Below the pieces are notes generated by a model. That model ran no database searches, was not told where the DNA came from, and worked only from the letters and a program-made list of their open reading frames with translations. Of a stretch of DNA of 64,000 nucleotides, positions 40,663-48,825 are shown piece by piece. Location of the stretch: contig NZ_FXAW01000009.1 of assembly GCF_900177665.1 (NCBI RefSeq), positions 1-64,000 of the forward strand, in the 5' to 3' direction. Positions within the stretch are counted from its first letter, which is position 1. Each line of letters opens with the position of its first letter. The stretch comes from Marivirga sericea. Lineage in GTDB: Bacteria > Bacteroidota > Bacteroidia > Cytophagales > Cyclobacteriaceae. Both the position numbers and the translations under genes were made by a program.

Positions 40663-42657
40663 TTAATAAGTAAATCCTAAATCCATTAACCCATTTTGTA
40701 CCTCAGGGTCTTGCATAAAAATGTCCCAGATTAATGCCGTTCTGTGGTTTTCAATCATGGTAATAATTGGGCCTTGATCAATTGCTAAGTAAGAATCTGC
40801 ATACCAATCTAGCGTTACATTAAATGCATCATAAAACCCATAATCACCCCATAACCTATCCCCAAGCAAATAATAAAAATGCTTGATTGCTTTCATTGAT
40901 TCCTCAGGAGTATAAGGAATGGAAGAAATAGCTGCTGTTGGCGTAATCACCCCTAAATCATTTCCTGGCGAATGCGCACTGTAACCCTCCTGATTATCAC
41001 TGGCCGTTAAGCCCCAAGATGCTTCACCATAGCCCACAAAATTGTTCGGATTATCAATACAATAAGCCTGATTGATTAAAGAATGAGCCTGATTTTGCTC
41101 CCAATAATTAGCATATTGATCTTGAAGATTACGCGGGTCTAATCCTAAAAAAGAATAATGAGCGAAGAATAAAGGCCCACCTCTATTTTCTCCTAAAGGC
41201 ATTACGATATCATAGCTTGAGCTGCCATTGATAATTCCGCCATTTCTAGCCCAGCCAGCATCATAGACGGATTTCTCAATAGGGTGAGTAGGTGAAGAAG
41301 CAGCAAGCACATAAATAATCAAGCTTTCATTCCAGCCTCTAATTGGGAGATTCATAGCCCATTCATTTTCTGGAGACCAGTGCCAGTAGAGCACATCTTC
41401 TCCCCCTTTTGTAAACCAATCCCATTCTACTTCTTCCCATAGTGTGGTAATTTGGTTAATAATAGCCAATTCCTGAGAATTTGATTCATTCAAATATTGC
41501 CTTGCCGCTAACAACCCTTGAATCATAAAAGCAGTTTCCACTAAATCCGCCCCATCATCAAGTTCACTGAAAGCAATCGTACTTCCCGTATTTCCATTCA
41601 TCCAATGCGGCCAAACGCCATGAAATCGGTCTGCTTCAGTAAGGAAATTAACAATTTTTTCGAAACGGTCAATTCCTTCTTGCCTTGTAATAAAACCTCT
41701 TTCAATGCCTACTATTATAGCCATCACACCAAAACCTGAACCGCCGATGGTGACTAAATCTCCGGAGGTGTTTCTTTCCCTCGCCAAGCCACTGTTGGGA
41801 TGGGCAAAATTCCAGAAATATTTGAAGGTTTGTTCTTGAATTTTAGTTAAAAGTGCCTCATCTGATATTTCATCAAATTTGTAAGTGGAATCTAATTGAG
41901 TATAGAAAGCTTTTTCGAATCCTGAAAATTGAAATTCATTTTCACTTGGTAAATTATTTGATATGCTAAAGTTGTAGCGAACCAAATCTCGTGCCTCTTC
42001 TTGGCTTTGGATTTGCAATGTTTTTTTATCCTCTGAAAGATTGAAGTTTAAAGGCAAGCGAGCTCCTTTATTGATTAGTAAAATATAATCATCAAAATCG
42101 GTATTAGGATTTAGGGTTTGATCAAATGCTAGGATGATTTCAGGATTTAAAGATATATTATCAGTCCGGTTAGTGTTTTGTAACGATATGCCATCTACTT
42201 CTGCACTTATCAATTTGAATTCCCCCTGTTGAGTTTTAAACTGATAAGTTCCGCCTGGGAATTCTTTATTGTTAACAGAAAGTAAAGGATCTATGCTAAC
42301 AGTATAAACAGTATTAGTTTGGAAATTATCTTCAGGCAATGCTGAAATGGAATTATCATCATTGAGGTAGGAAAAATTTAATACAACATTACCTTCGTCT
42401 GCAGAAATGGAAATGCTTTCTTCTGCTGATTTTCTATCTAATGGATCATTAAATTCAATAACAAGCCCTTTGTCAAATGGAGCATCTTCGGTTATCTCCG
42501 CTTCGGTTAAATCAAGAGCACCTATTCTAATGCTTCTAAGTTGCAATAATCCCTGTTCATCAGGTTCTTGTTCAGTGTTTTCTTGACAGGAGTATAAGCT
42601 TGCTGCTGTTAGAAATGTCAATAAGGCATAAAGAAAATATTTAGGTGATTTTATCAT
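40663..42657 (-). CDS. Ig-like plus glucoamylase-family (GH144-type) lipoprotein, long form
   Basis: The product has 664 residues. The signal YALLTFLTAASLYSCQENTE has a lipobox (YSC). Residues 40-250 are two SbsA-type Ig-like domains (LTEAEITEDAPFDKGLVIEF, NPEIILAFDQTLNPNTDFDD), which may space the enzyme from the outer membrane. Residues 265-664 form the PF10091 barrel: YFWNFAHPNSGLARERNTSG, VTIGGSGFGVMAIIVGIERG, RFHGVWPHWMNGNTGSTIAF, DDGADLVETAFMIQGLLAAR, EDVLYWHWSPENEWAMNLPI. The stop is 13 bases from the start of the short form. It is the first gene after the operon's internal terminator. Confidence 0.88.
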   Translation of the reverse strand: MIKSPKYFLYALLTFLTAASLYSCQENTEQEPDEQGLLQLRSIRIGALDLTEAEITEDAPFDKGLVIEFNDPLDRKSAEESISISADEGNVVLNFSYLNDDNSISALPEDNFQTNTVYTVSIDPLLSVNNKEFPGGTYQFKTQQGEFKLISAEVDGISLQNTNRTDNISLNPEIILAFDQTLNPNTDFDDYILLINKGARLPLNFNLSEDKKTLQIQSQEEARDLVRYNFSISNNLPSENEFQFSGFEKAFYTQLDSTYKFDEISDEALLTKIQEQTFKYFWNFAHPNSGLARERNTSGDLVTIGGSGFGVMAIIVGIERGFITRQEGIDRFEKIVNFLTEADRFHGVWPHWMNGNTGSTIAFSELDDGADLVETAFMIQGLLAARQYLNESNSQELAIINQITTLWEEVEWDWFTKGGEDVLYWHWSPENEWAMNLPIRGWNESLIIYVLAASSPTHPIEKSVYDAGWARNGGIINGSSSYDIVMPLGENRGGPLFFAHYSFLGLDPRNLQDQYANYWEQNQAHSLINQAYCIDNPNNFVGYGEASWGLTASDNQEGYSAHSPGNDLGVITPTAAISSIPYTPEESMKAIKHFYYLLGDRLWGDYGFYDAFNVTLDWYADSYLAIDQGPIITMIENHRTALIWDIFMQDPEVQNGLMDLGFTY

Positions 42658-42694
42658 CTAAAAAAGAATTTATGATTAAAAGTGAAAAGAAAAA

Positions 42695-42718
42695 GCAGAG
42701 ACTTGGTACAGTCTCTGC
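42695..42718 (-). terminator. Terminator inside the glucan locus
   Basis: On the minus strand GCAGAGACT-gtacca-AGTCTCTGC is a perfect 9-pair stem followed by TTTTT. It separates the SusC/SusD/LamG genes from the enzyme genes, 23 bases after the LamG stop. Confidence 0.9.
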
Positions 42719-42740
42719 CTAAAAAAAAACAATTAAACTA

Positions 42741-44054
42741 TTATGGTCTTTCGGCCTCATATAATTCAGTAACATCTCCTTCTGAATATGAAGCATGTAT
42801 TATTCTGAAATCATCCAACCATCCTTTAAAATGTTGAGATGTAGGACTATCATAATTTCCAAATGCTGCGTCATCGAACAAACTGCCTGCTCTAGAGTGA
42901 ATAAAACCGAAGGCAATATCATCAAAGACTTCAGGCTCGGCACCTCTATAAGTTACGCCAGAAATAGTTCTTTTAGCATCGCCATCTGGCCATAAATTAA
43001 AGTCAAAACTTTTCATTAATTGACCGTTAAAATACAAATATCCTTTTTTCTCTTCAGCATTATAAGTAAATACATTATGATACCAACTATCCACTAAGAT
43101 ATCTTGCATTTGAGTAGGAGAAAGGCTTCTTGCAAAATCCCAACCTTGCCATCCACCATTAGTATTGTCGGTTGCTTCACTAGGGAAAAACATATCTTCT
43201 GCAGTTTCAACGCCTTCTTCATTTATATAGCTAACCGCATATTTTGAACCTTCATAACTGCCAAAAATCTCATATTGGATACCAAAAAAGGCTCCTAATC
43301 CAAAAACAAACATTCCTGTTTGATCTCCATTCTCGTTCACATGGCCTTCTGGTTGAGTTTTCATCCAAAAACTAATTGTAAAACTTTCGGCATCATCAAG
43401 TAAGGATGCTGCTGATGGAACTTCAATAATACTTGCATCTCCATCAAAATAAGCAGTACTATTCACTGTTCCAAAGCGATCTTCTTGATATTCAATTGCA
43501 ATTTCTTCTCCATCAGCATAATTACCCATTTCATCTGCTGCATCTCCGTCAAATTTCCAATAAGCCACTTGACTATCGGACTGTGGAGCAACAACTGGCA
43601 ATCTTCCTGCAGTTTTAAAAGTTCTCGAACCATTCGTTACAGTTCCACCATCAGCAGCTGCTAAAGCAGCTGCAACGGTCACTGTATAATCAGTTCCTTG
43701 AACCAATTCTTCTTCTGGAGTAACTGTTACCACACTTCCGCTTGCCGCCACTGTTACCGCTACATCATTATCACCATCACTTACTGAAATATTTGAAGCG
43801 GTTGCTGTAGCTGCATCAATTTCTCTATCAAATGTAATTTCAAAAACTGCATCTGGTGGTACATCTGATGCAGAGGTTGCTGAATTCAGATCGACAGTAA
43901 TTTCATCTCCGGTAGTGATATCAGTTCCTACCGCGGTCAAAGCTTCAATTGTTAAAGCTGGTGCTTCCTCGTCATCGTCATTACAAGCCGTGAAAATCAG
44001 TGCACTTAACATTAAGGCGCCGATCCAGTACTTCATTTTACTTAGCATTCTCAT
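42741..44054 (-). CDS. Ig-like/LamG-domain lipoprotein, probable surface glycan-binding protein
   Basis: The product has 437 residues. KMKYWIGALMLSALIFTACN has a lipobox (FTAC); the first Met may be the one at 44036. Residues 35-150 are an SbsA-like Ig domain (PPDAVFEITFDREIDAATAT). Residues 165-435 are a LamG/concanavalin-like domain: QVAYWKFDGDAADEMGNYAD, AESFTISFWMKTQPEGHVNE, GYLYFNGQLMKSFDFNLWPD and FKGWLDDFRIIHASYSEGDV. There is no catalytic motif. Its position directly after SusD fits a SusE/SusF-like surface glycan-binding role. Confidence 0.82.
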   Translation of the reverse strand: MRMLSKMKYWIGALMLSALIFTACNDDDEEAPALTIEALTAVGTDITTGDEITVDLNSATSASDVPPDAVFEITFDREIDAATATASNISVSDGDNDVAVTVAASGSVVTVTPEEELVQGTDYTVTVAAALAAADGGTVTNGSRTFKTAGRLPVVAPQSDSQVAYWKFDGDAADEMGNYADGEEIAIEYQEDRFGTVNSTAYFDGDASIIEVPSAASLLDDAESFTISFWMKTQPEGHVNENGDQTGMFVFGLGAFFGIQYEIFGSYEGSKYAVSYINEEGVETAEDMFFPSEATDNTNGGWQGWDFARSLSPTQMQDILVDSWYHNVFTYNAEEKKGYLYFNGQLMKSFDFNLWPDGDAKRTISGVTYRGAEPEVFDDIAFGFIHSRAGSLFDDAAFGNYDSPTSQHFKGWLDDFRIIHASYSEGDVTELYEAERP

Positions 44055-44082
44055 AGTCGTTTTTGTTTAAAGTGTAAAAATT

Positions 44083-45585
44083 TTAATTCCAGTTGGGGTT
44101 TTGGGAAATCTTTCCTTCCGAGATGTTAATTTCAGATTGCGGAATTGGGAATAATTCATGCTTGCCAGCTTCAAATCCTAATGGACTTAAAACTTCTTCC
44201 GCACGATCAGTTCTGATCAAGTCCCAATAACGCAGGCCTTCAAAAGCAAGCTCTCGGCTGCGTTCTTCGTAGATAATTTCTCTCAATTGGTTGGGATCGG
44301 TTGTAGCGATATCTGGTAATAGTTGATCATCATCTCCTCTAGCTCTTTGTCTTACCTCATTGAGGTAATTTAAAGCTTGGGAAGCATTTCCTGTTTCATT
44401 GAGCGCTTCTGCCGCCATCAATAAAACATCTGAATAGCGAATCACCCTGCGGTTATGTCCCCAGCGGTCAGCATTTCGTTCTCCTGTGGCATAGACCTTT
44501 CTGTTATAAGTTTCAATTTCAAGAATGGTTGTTCCATCTTCAGCATAAGTGGTATCTGGCGTTGTTCCATCTCCCTGGATGCTAACCCCATCGATAACAT
44601 CACCCAAGAAAATTACGGAGCCATCTAATCTTGGGTCATTATCATTATCCAACTTTTCCATCCAAGGGTAAGATGGTCTACCAAAGCCCCAACCCCAATT
44701 GGGAGTACCTCTGACGCCCTGAGTATTGGCATATTGATTGCCTCCCAAAGCAAAGCTATTTTCAGCAACTGCCCCAATTTCGAAAACGGATTCCTGCCCA
44801 TGTTCAGTAGCTACTCGAAAAGCCATTTGGAATTCATCTTCTAAACCGTATTGCTGAGAATTGATTACTTCCAATGCATAAGTAGCTGCTTCAGAAAATT
44901 CGCCTCGATACAAATGAATTCTAGCCAACATAGCTCTTGCTGCACCTCTGGTAATTCTTCCAGCATCTTCGTTTGCGTATTCTGACTTTTCCGGCAAATT
45001 ATCAATAGCGAACAATAAATCGGGGAAAATAATATCCTGATAAATGACTTCCTTATTAGTTCTTTCTAATCCATCTGGAGCCTCGGATGACTCTACCAAT
45101 GGGACATCTCCAAAGGCTTGCACTAAACTGAAGTAGAAAAAAGAACGTAAAAACCTAGCTTCTCCCAACAACCTATTCTGAAGCTGCGAATCCATTTCAA
45201 TCTCTGGTACCTTCTCCAATACTAAATAAGATCTCCTAATTCCTAAATATAAAGTTCTATACCATGTTTCGATATTGCCATCATCAGAAGTAAACGTATA
45301 ATCCTGAAAGTTGAGCACCTGAACACCATCTCCAGGGTTACTTCCTTTGACCATTTCATCTGTCATGATATCGATTAAAGGAAACCCACCTGAATAAATA
45401 CCCCAAATTCTTAAGGTATTGTAAATACCATTGGTAGCAATTACTGCTTCTTCACCTGTAGCGGGAAAATTACCCGCTACTAAAGTCGCCTGTGGTGACC
45501 TTTCTAAGAACTCATCTTTACATCCAAGAATAGATAAGATGGTTAAAAAGCCGATTAATGAATATATCTTGTACGTCTTCATCAA
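44083..45585 (-). CDS. RagB/SusD-family nutrient-uptake lipoprotein
   Basis: The product has 500 residues. MMKTYKIYSLIGFLTILSIL followed by GCKDEFLERSPQ gives the lipobox and the FLxxxP opening of SusD proteins. LLGEARFLRSFFYFSLVQAF is the conserved RFLRAxxY-F-L helix of the TPR-like fold, GAARAMLARIHLYRGEFSEA another TPR helix, and VIRYSDVLLMAAEALNETGN with LREIIYEERSRELAFEGLRY the C-terminal signature. It caps the SusC channel at the cell surface and binds the oligosaccharide. It lies 10 bases after susC. Confidence 0.96.
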   Translation of the reverse strand: MMKTYKIYSLIGFLTILSILGCKDEFLERSPQATLVAGNFPATGEEAVIATNGIYNTLRIWGIYSGGFPLIDIMTDEMVKGSNPGDGVQVLNFQDYTFTSDDGNIETWYRTLYLGIRRSYLVLEKVPEIEMDSQLQNRLLGEARFLRSFFYFSLVQAFGDVPLVESSEAPDGLERTNKEVIYQDIIFPDLLFAIDNLPEKSEYANEDAGRITRGAARAMLARIHLYRGEFSEAATYALEVINSQQYGLEDEFQMAFRVATEHGQESVFEIGAVAENSFALGGNQYANTQGVRGTPNWGWGFGRPSYPWMEKLDNDNDPRLDGSVIFLGDVIDGVSIQGDGTTPDTTYAEDGTTILEIETYNRKVYATGERNADRWGHNRRVIRYSDVLLMAAEALNETGNASQALNYLNEVRQRARGDDDQLLPDIATTDPNQLREIIYEERSRELAFEGLRYWDLIRTDRAEEVLSPLGFEAGKHELFPIPQSEINISEGKISQNPNWN

Positions 45586-45594
45586 TTATAATTT

Positions 45595-48561
45595 TTAAAA
45601 TGTCACATTTAAACCAGCACTTAATACTCTGGTAGTGGGATAAACCCCATTGTCAATTACTCCTCCAAGAGCAGAATTACCACTACCTAATTCTGGTGTA
45701 TAGCCAGAGTAATCAGTCCAAATAAAAAGATTTGTTCCCCTGAAAAAGACAGAGGCTGACTTGAGATAAATATTATCGAGAAATGCTTGCGGTATCTGAT
45801 AATTTATAGTGAGTGTTCTGAGCTTCAAAAAAGATGCGTCTTCAACGAAATAATCAGAAGGTTGGTAATTAATCCCAGAAAGTGATGCTCTAGGGTCAGT
45901 ATTTGAAGTTCCTTCGCCAGTCCATCTATCTATAAATCGATCTTCAAAGTTAAGTGTTGAAAATCTAATGGCTTGCTTTCCATTGTAAATGCTATTCCCT
46001 GATTGACCAGCAAAATCAGCAGAAATATTAAGCCCTTTATACCCTATGTTAAAGTTGAAACCATAAACGAAATCAGGAATCCAAGAACCAATAAATGTTT
46101 TGTCTTGGTCGTTTAATTCGCCATCTCCATTTACATCTTCATAAATAAAATCACCGATACCTTGCTGACTTAGCTTTGGAAATTCATTCAATTGTTCAGA
46201 ATTTTGGAATATCCCTGCCACTTTATAACCATAAAAATAACCGATTGGCATGCCAATTTCTGTGTAAGTGACCCGCTGCCCATTCCCTAAGTCTCCACCT
46301 ATGATTTGCTCAGAAGCTCCTATATCTTCGCCTAGATTTTGTACTTCATTTTTATTGGTATATCCATTAATGCCAAAACCATAAGTGAATTCACCAATGT
46401 CATCCACCCAATTCAAGGCAAATTCAATTCCGCTATTGTTAACGGTGGCTGCATTGAATCTTTTCTGGACAAAGGCTCCAGCACCTGCATAGCCAGGCAA
46501 GTCTAGATTTACTAGGATGTCGCGCGTAGTACGGTTGTAATAGTCCAATTCACCAGTTAAACGACTCTCAAAAACATCAAATTCTATTCCTAGGTCATAT
46601 TCTGCAGTAGTTTCCCATCGTAGATCGGAATTTCCTGGGCTCCCCACAAAAGATGCCCCGTTGATAAGCGCATCATCGAAACCAAATACCGAATTCACTC
46701 CTGAACCAATTCTTGAAAATTGATCATTGGCAGGAATATTTTGATTCCCATTTAATCCATAGCTACCTCTAAACTTCAACTGATTGACTACAAAATTTGA
46801 CGGATAGAAGTCCTCATTCGAAATATTCCATCCCAAGGCAACAGCTGGAAAATTTGCATAACGGTTGTTTCTTCCAAAGCGAGAAGACCCGTCTCTTCTG
46901 AATGTAACAGTAGCCAGATAACGACCATCATAAGCGTAGTTCGTTCTGAAAAGTATAGAAGTGAGCGCACTGGTAGCAGCACCATTTGAATTTGTTTGCA
47001 AATCTTCTGAACCTGCATTTAAATACCATAGACTTGGGTCTATTCCAATTAAATTTCTACGGCCTCCATTTACAAACTCTGAATTAATTTCTTGAGCAGT
47101 ATACCCTATCACACTATTTAAAGTACTTCTATCAAATTCTTTGTTGTAAGAAAGCGTATTCTCAAATATCCAATTTCTACTTTCTCCAAACCCAACATTT
47201 ATATTGCTTTCTTCATTTTGTTGAAGAGGAGCAACAAAATATTCCGGTGTGAATGACCGGTTTTTATCATTATTCAAGTCAAACTGGTAACTGGTTCTAA
47301 ATTCAAATCCAGCTAAAAAATTAACCTCAGCATAAAAGTTTCCTAAAGCTCGAATTTGATTCCGACTTGAATTATTATATTCAATGGCTGCCAAAGGATT
47401 GCTCCCCTGAACTTCAGCAAATGAACCATCACTGTTATAAGGCGCATTGATTGGCCACGCCCTGATTAAAGTATTCACCACACCCGGCGGATTAGTTGCT
47501 TTGAGGTTTATGCCTGTTAGATTAGTTCCTAATTTTAAATAAGGTTTTACTTGATAACTGGTATTGAGTTTAAAAGTAAACCTTTCAAAATCCGATTTTG
47601 GCACGATGCCTTCTTGTCCGAAATAACCACCTGAAATATAATATGATAATTTTTCGGTAGCCCCTTTTGCTGAAATAGTATAGGTTTGAACTGGTTGCCA
47701 ATCTTGGAATACTAAATCTTGCCAATCAGTATCAGGAAGAACTCCTATATTATTATAGGTGCCAGGATTCACATCATTAATGTAATTAGCGAATTCAGGG
47801 CCCGACATTACCCCAATTTTATTGGCAATATTCTCAAGTCCGTATTCTGACGAAATTGAAATACTACCCTCACCTTCTTTAGCGGTTTTGGTTGTAATTA
47901 GAATCACTCCATTAGCCCCTCGCGTTCCATAAATTGCCTTTGATGAAGCATCCTTCAACACTTCAACTGATTCTATGTCATTACTATTTAAGAAACCTAT
48001 TCCACCTTCTATAATAACGCCATCTACTACATATAAAACCCTATTATCATTCAAGGTATTGATTCCCCTTAAACGGACATTAGATTCCGAGCCTGGCTGA
48101 CCTGAACTATTTAAGACTTGCAAGCCAGCGACTTTTCCTTGTAAAGATTGCATAGGATCCGCTGCTGGAGCTTTAATCATTTCATCGGACTTAATAGATG
48201 AAATTGAACCGGTTAAATCGCTCTTTTTTATGGAGCCATAACCAACCACGACCACCTCTTCTAACGCCTCAATATCTTCTTCTAATTGGATATTAATGGA
48301 AGTTCTACCATTTACAGACACTTCCTGAGTCTTGTACCCAATAAATGAAAATCGTAAAATTGCATTTTCAGCAATATTCAAATTATAATTACCATCCAAA
48401 TCAGTAACCGTCCCCCTGTCTGTTCCCACTATCTTTATAGAGACTCCAGGAATTGGCTCTTGATTTGCAACATCAGTCACGGTGCCTTTTAATTCTACTT
48501 GTGCCATTGCAGAGCTGACCAAGAAAAATAACAGCAGAAATAATTGTATTTTTTTATTCAT
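45595..48561 (-). CDS. SusC/RagA-family TonB-dependent outer-membrane transporter
   Basis: This product has about 988 residues from MNKKIQLFLLLFFLVSSAMA, a signal peptide (the ATG eight codons upstream is unlikely). After a carboxypeptidase-regulatory-like domain (LKGTVTDVANQEPIPGVSIK) comes a TonB box region (EEVVVVGYGSIKKSDLTGSI), the plug (MQSLQGKVAGLQVLNSSGQP, RGINTLNDNRVLYVVDGVII) and the 22-strand barrel ending GVYPTTRVLSAGLNVTF with a C-terminal Phe. It imports oligosaccharides with SusD. Confidence 0.96.
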   Translation of the reverse strand: MNKKIQLFLLLFFLVSSAMAQVELKGTVTDVANQEPIPGVSIKIVGTDRGTVTDLDGNYNLNIAENAILRFSFIGYKTQEVSVNGRTSINIQLEEDIEALEEVVVVGYGSIKKSDLTGSISSIKSDEMIKAPAADPMQSLQGKVAGLQVLNSSGQPGSESNVRLRGINTLNDNRVLYVVDGVIIEGGIGFLNSNDIESVEVLKDASSKAIYGTRGANGVILITTKTAKEGEGSISISSEYGLENIANKIGVMSGPEFANYINDVNPGTYNNIGVLPDTDWQDLVFQDWQPVQTYTISAKGATEKLSYYISGGYFGQEGIVPKSDFERFTFKLNTSYQVKPYLKLGTNLTGINLKATNPPGVVNTLIRAWPINAPYNSDGSFAEVQGSNPLAAIEYNNSSRNQIRALGNFYAEVNFLAGFEFRTSYQFDLNNDKNRSFTPEYFVAPLQQNEESNINVGFGESRNWIFENTLSYNKEFDRSTLNSVIGYTAQEINSEFVNGGRRNLIGIDPSLWYLNAGSEDLQTNSNGAATSALTSILFRTNYAYDGRYLATVTFRRDGSSRFGRNNRYANFPAVALGWNISNEDFYPSNFVVNQLKFRGSYGLNGNQNIPANDQFSRIGSGVNSVFGFDDALINGASFVGSPGNSDLRWETTAEYDLGIEFDVFESRLTGELDYYNRTTRDILVNLDLPGYAGAGAFVQKRFNAATVNNSGIEFALNWVDDIGEFTYGFGINGYTNKNEVQNLGEDIGASEQIIGGDLGNGQRVTYTEIGMPIGYFYGYKVAGIFQNSEQLNEFPKLSQQGIGDFIYEDVNGDGELNDQDKTFIGSWIPDFVYGFNFNIGYKGLNISADFAGQSGNSIYNGKQAIRFSTLNFEDRFIDRWTGEGTSNTDPRASLSGINYQPSDYFVEDASFLKLRTLTINYQIPQAFLDNIYLKSASVFFRGTNLFIWTDYSGYTPELGSGNSALGGVIDNGVYPTTRVLSAGLNVTF

Positions 48562-48640
48562 AAGAAAACATTTTAGGCAATTCAAATAGCCATAATTCTA
48601 ACTTACATAGCTTGAAGTTATGCTAATGTTTCAATGAAAA

Positions 48641-48648
48641 CAAAATTA
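48641..48648 (-). promoter_or_regulatory. Putative susC promoter -7 element
   Basis: The minus strand reads TAATTTTG, matching TAnnTTTG, 80 bases before the susC ATG. Transcription would start near 48634, leaving a leader of about 73 bases. Confidence 0.55.
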
Positions 48649-48669
48649 AAAAATAGATATTTTTATATT

Positions 48670-48825
48670 ATACAATTAGAAAAATAAGAGTTTTTACTAA
48701 TTTTATAACGCTTTAAAAACAATGTTTTTTATTTGATTGGAATTAATGAGTTGATATTTTATTTTTGTTGTCCTGATTAAAAAACAATACAATTATTTTT
48801 CGTTAAAATTAGAATAATACAATTA
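48670..48825 (-). promoter_or_regulatory. Three copies of TAATTGTAT upstream of susC (candidate regulator sites)
   Basis: Read on the minus strand, TAATTGTAT occurs at 48825-48817, 48795-48787 and 48678-48670. The first two lie in a 12-base exact repeat (AATAATTGTATT) with starts 30 bases apart, close to three helical turns. The third lies about 36-44 bases before the predicted start, overlapping the -33 region. The spacing suggests an activator site and upstream sites. AT-rich DNA raises the chance of coincidence. Confidence 0.45.
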
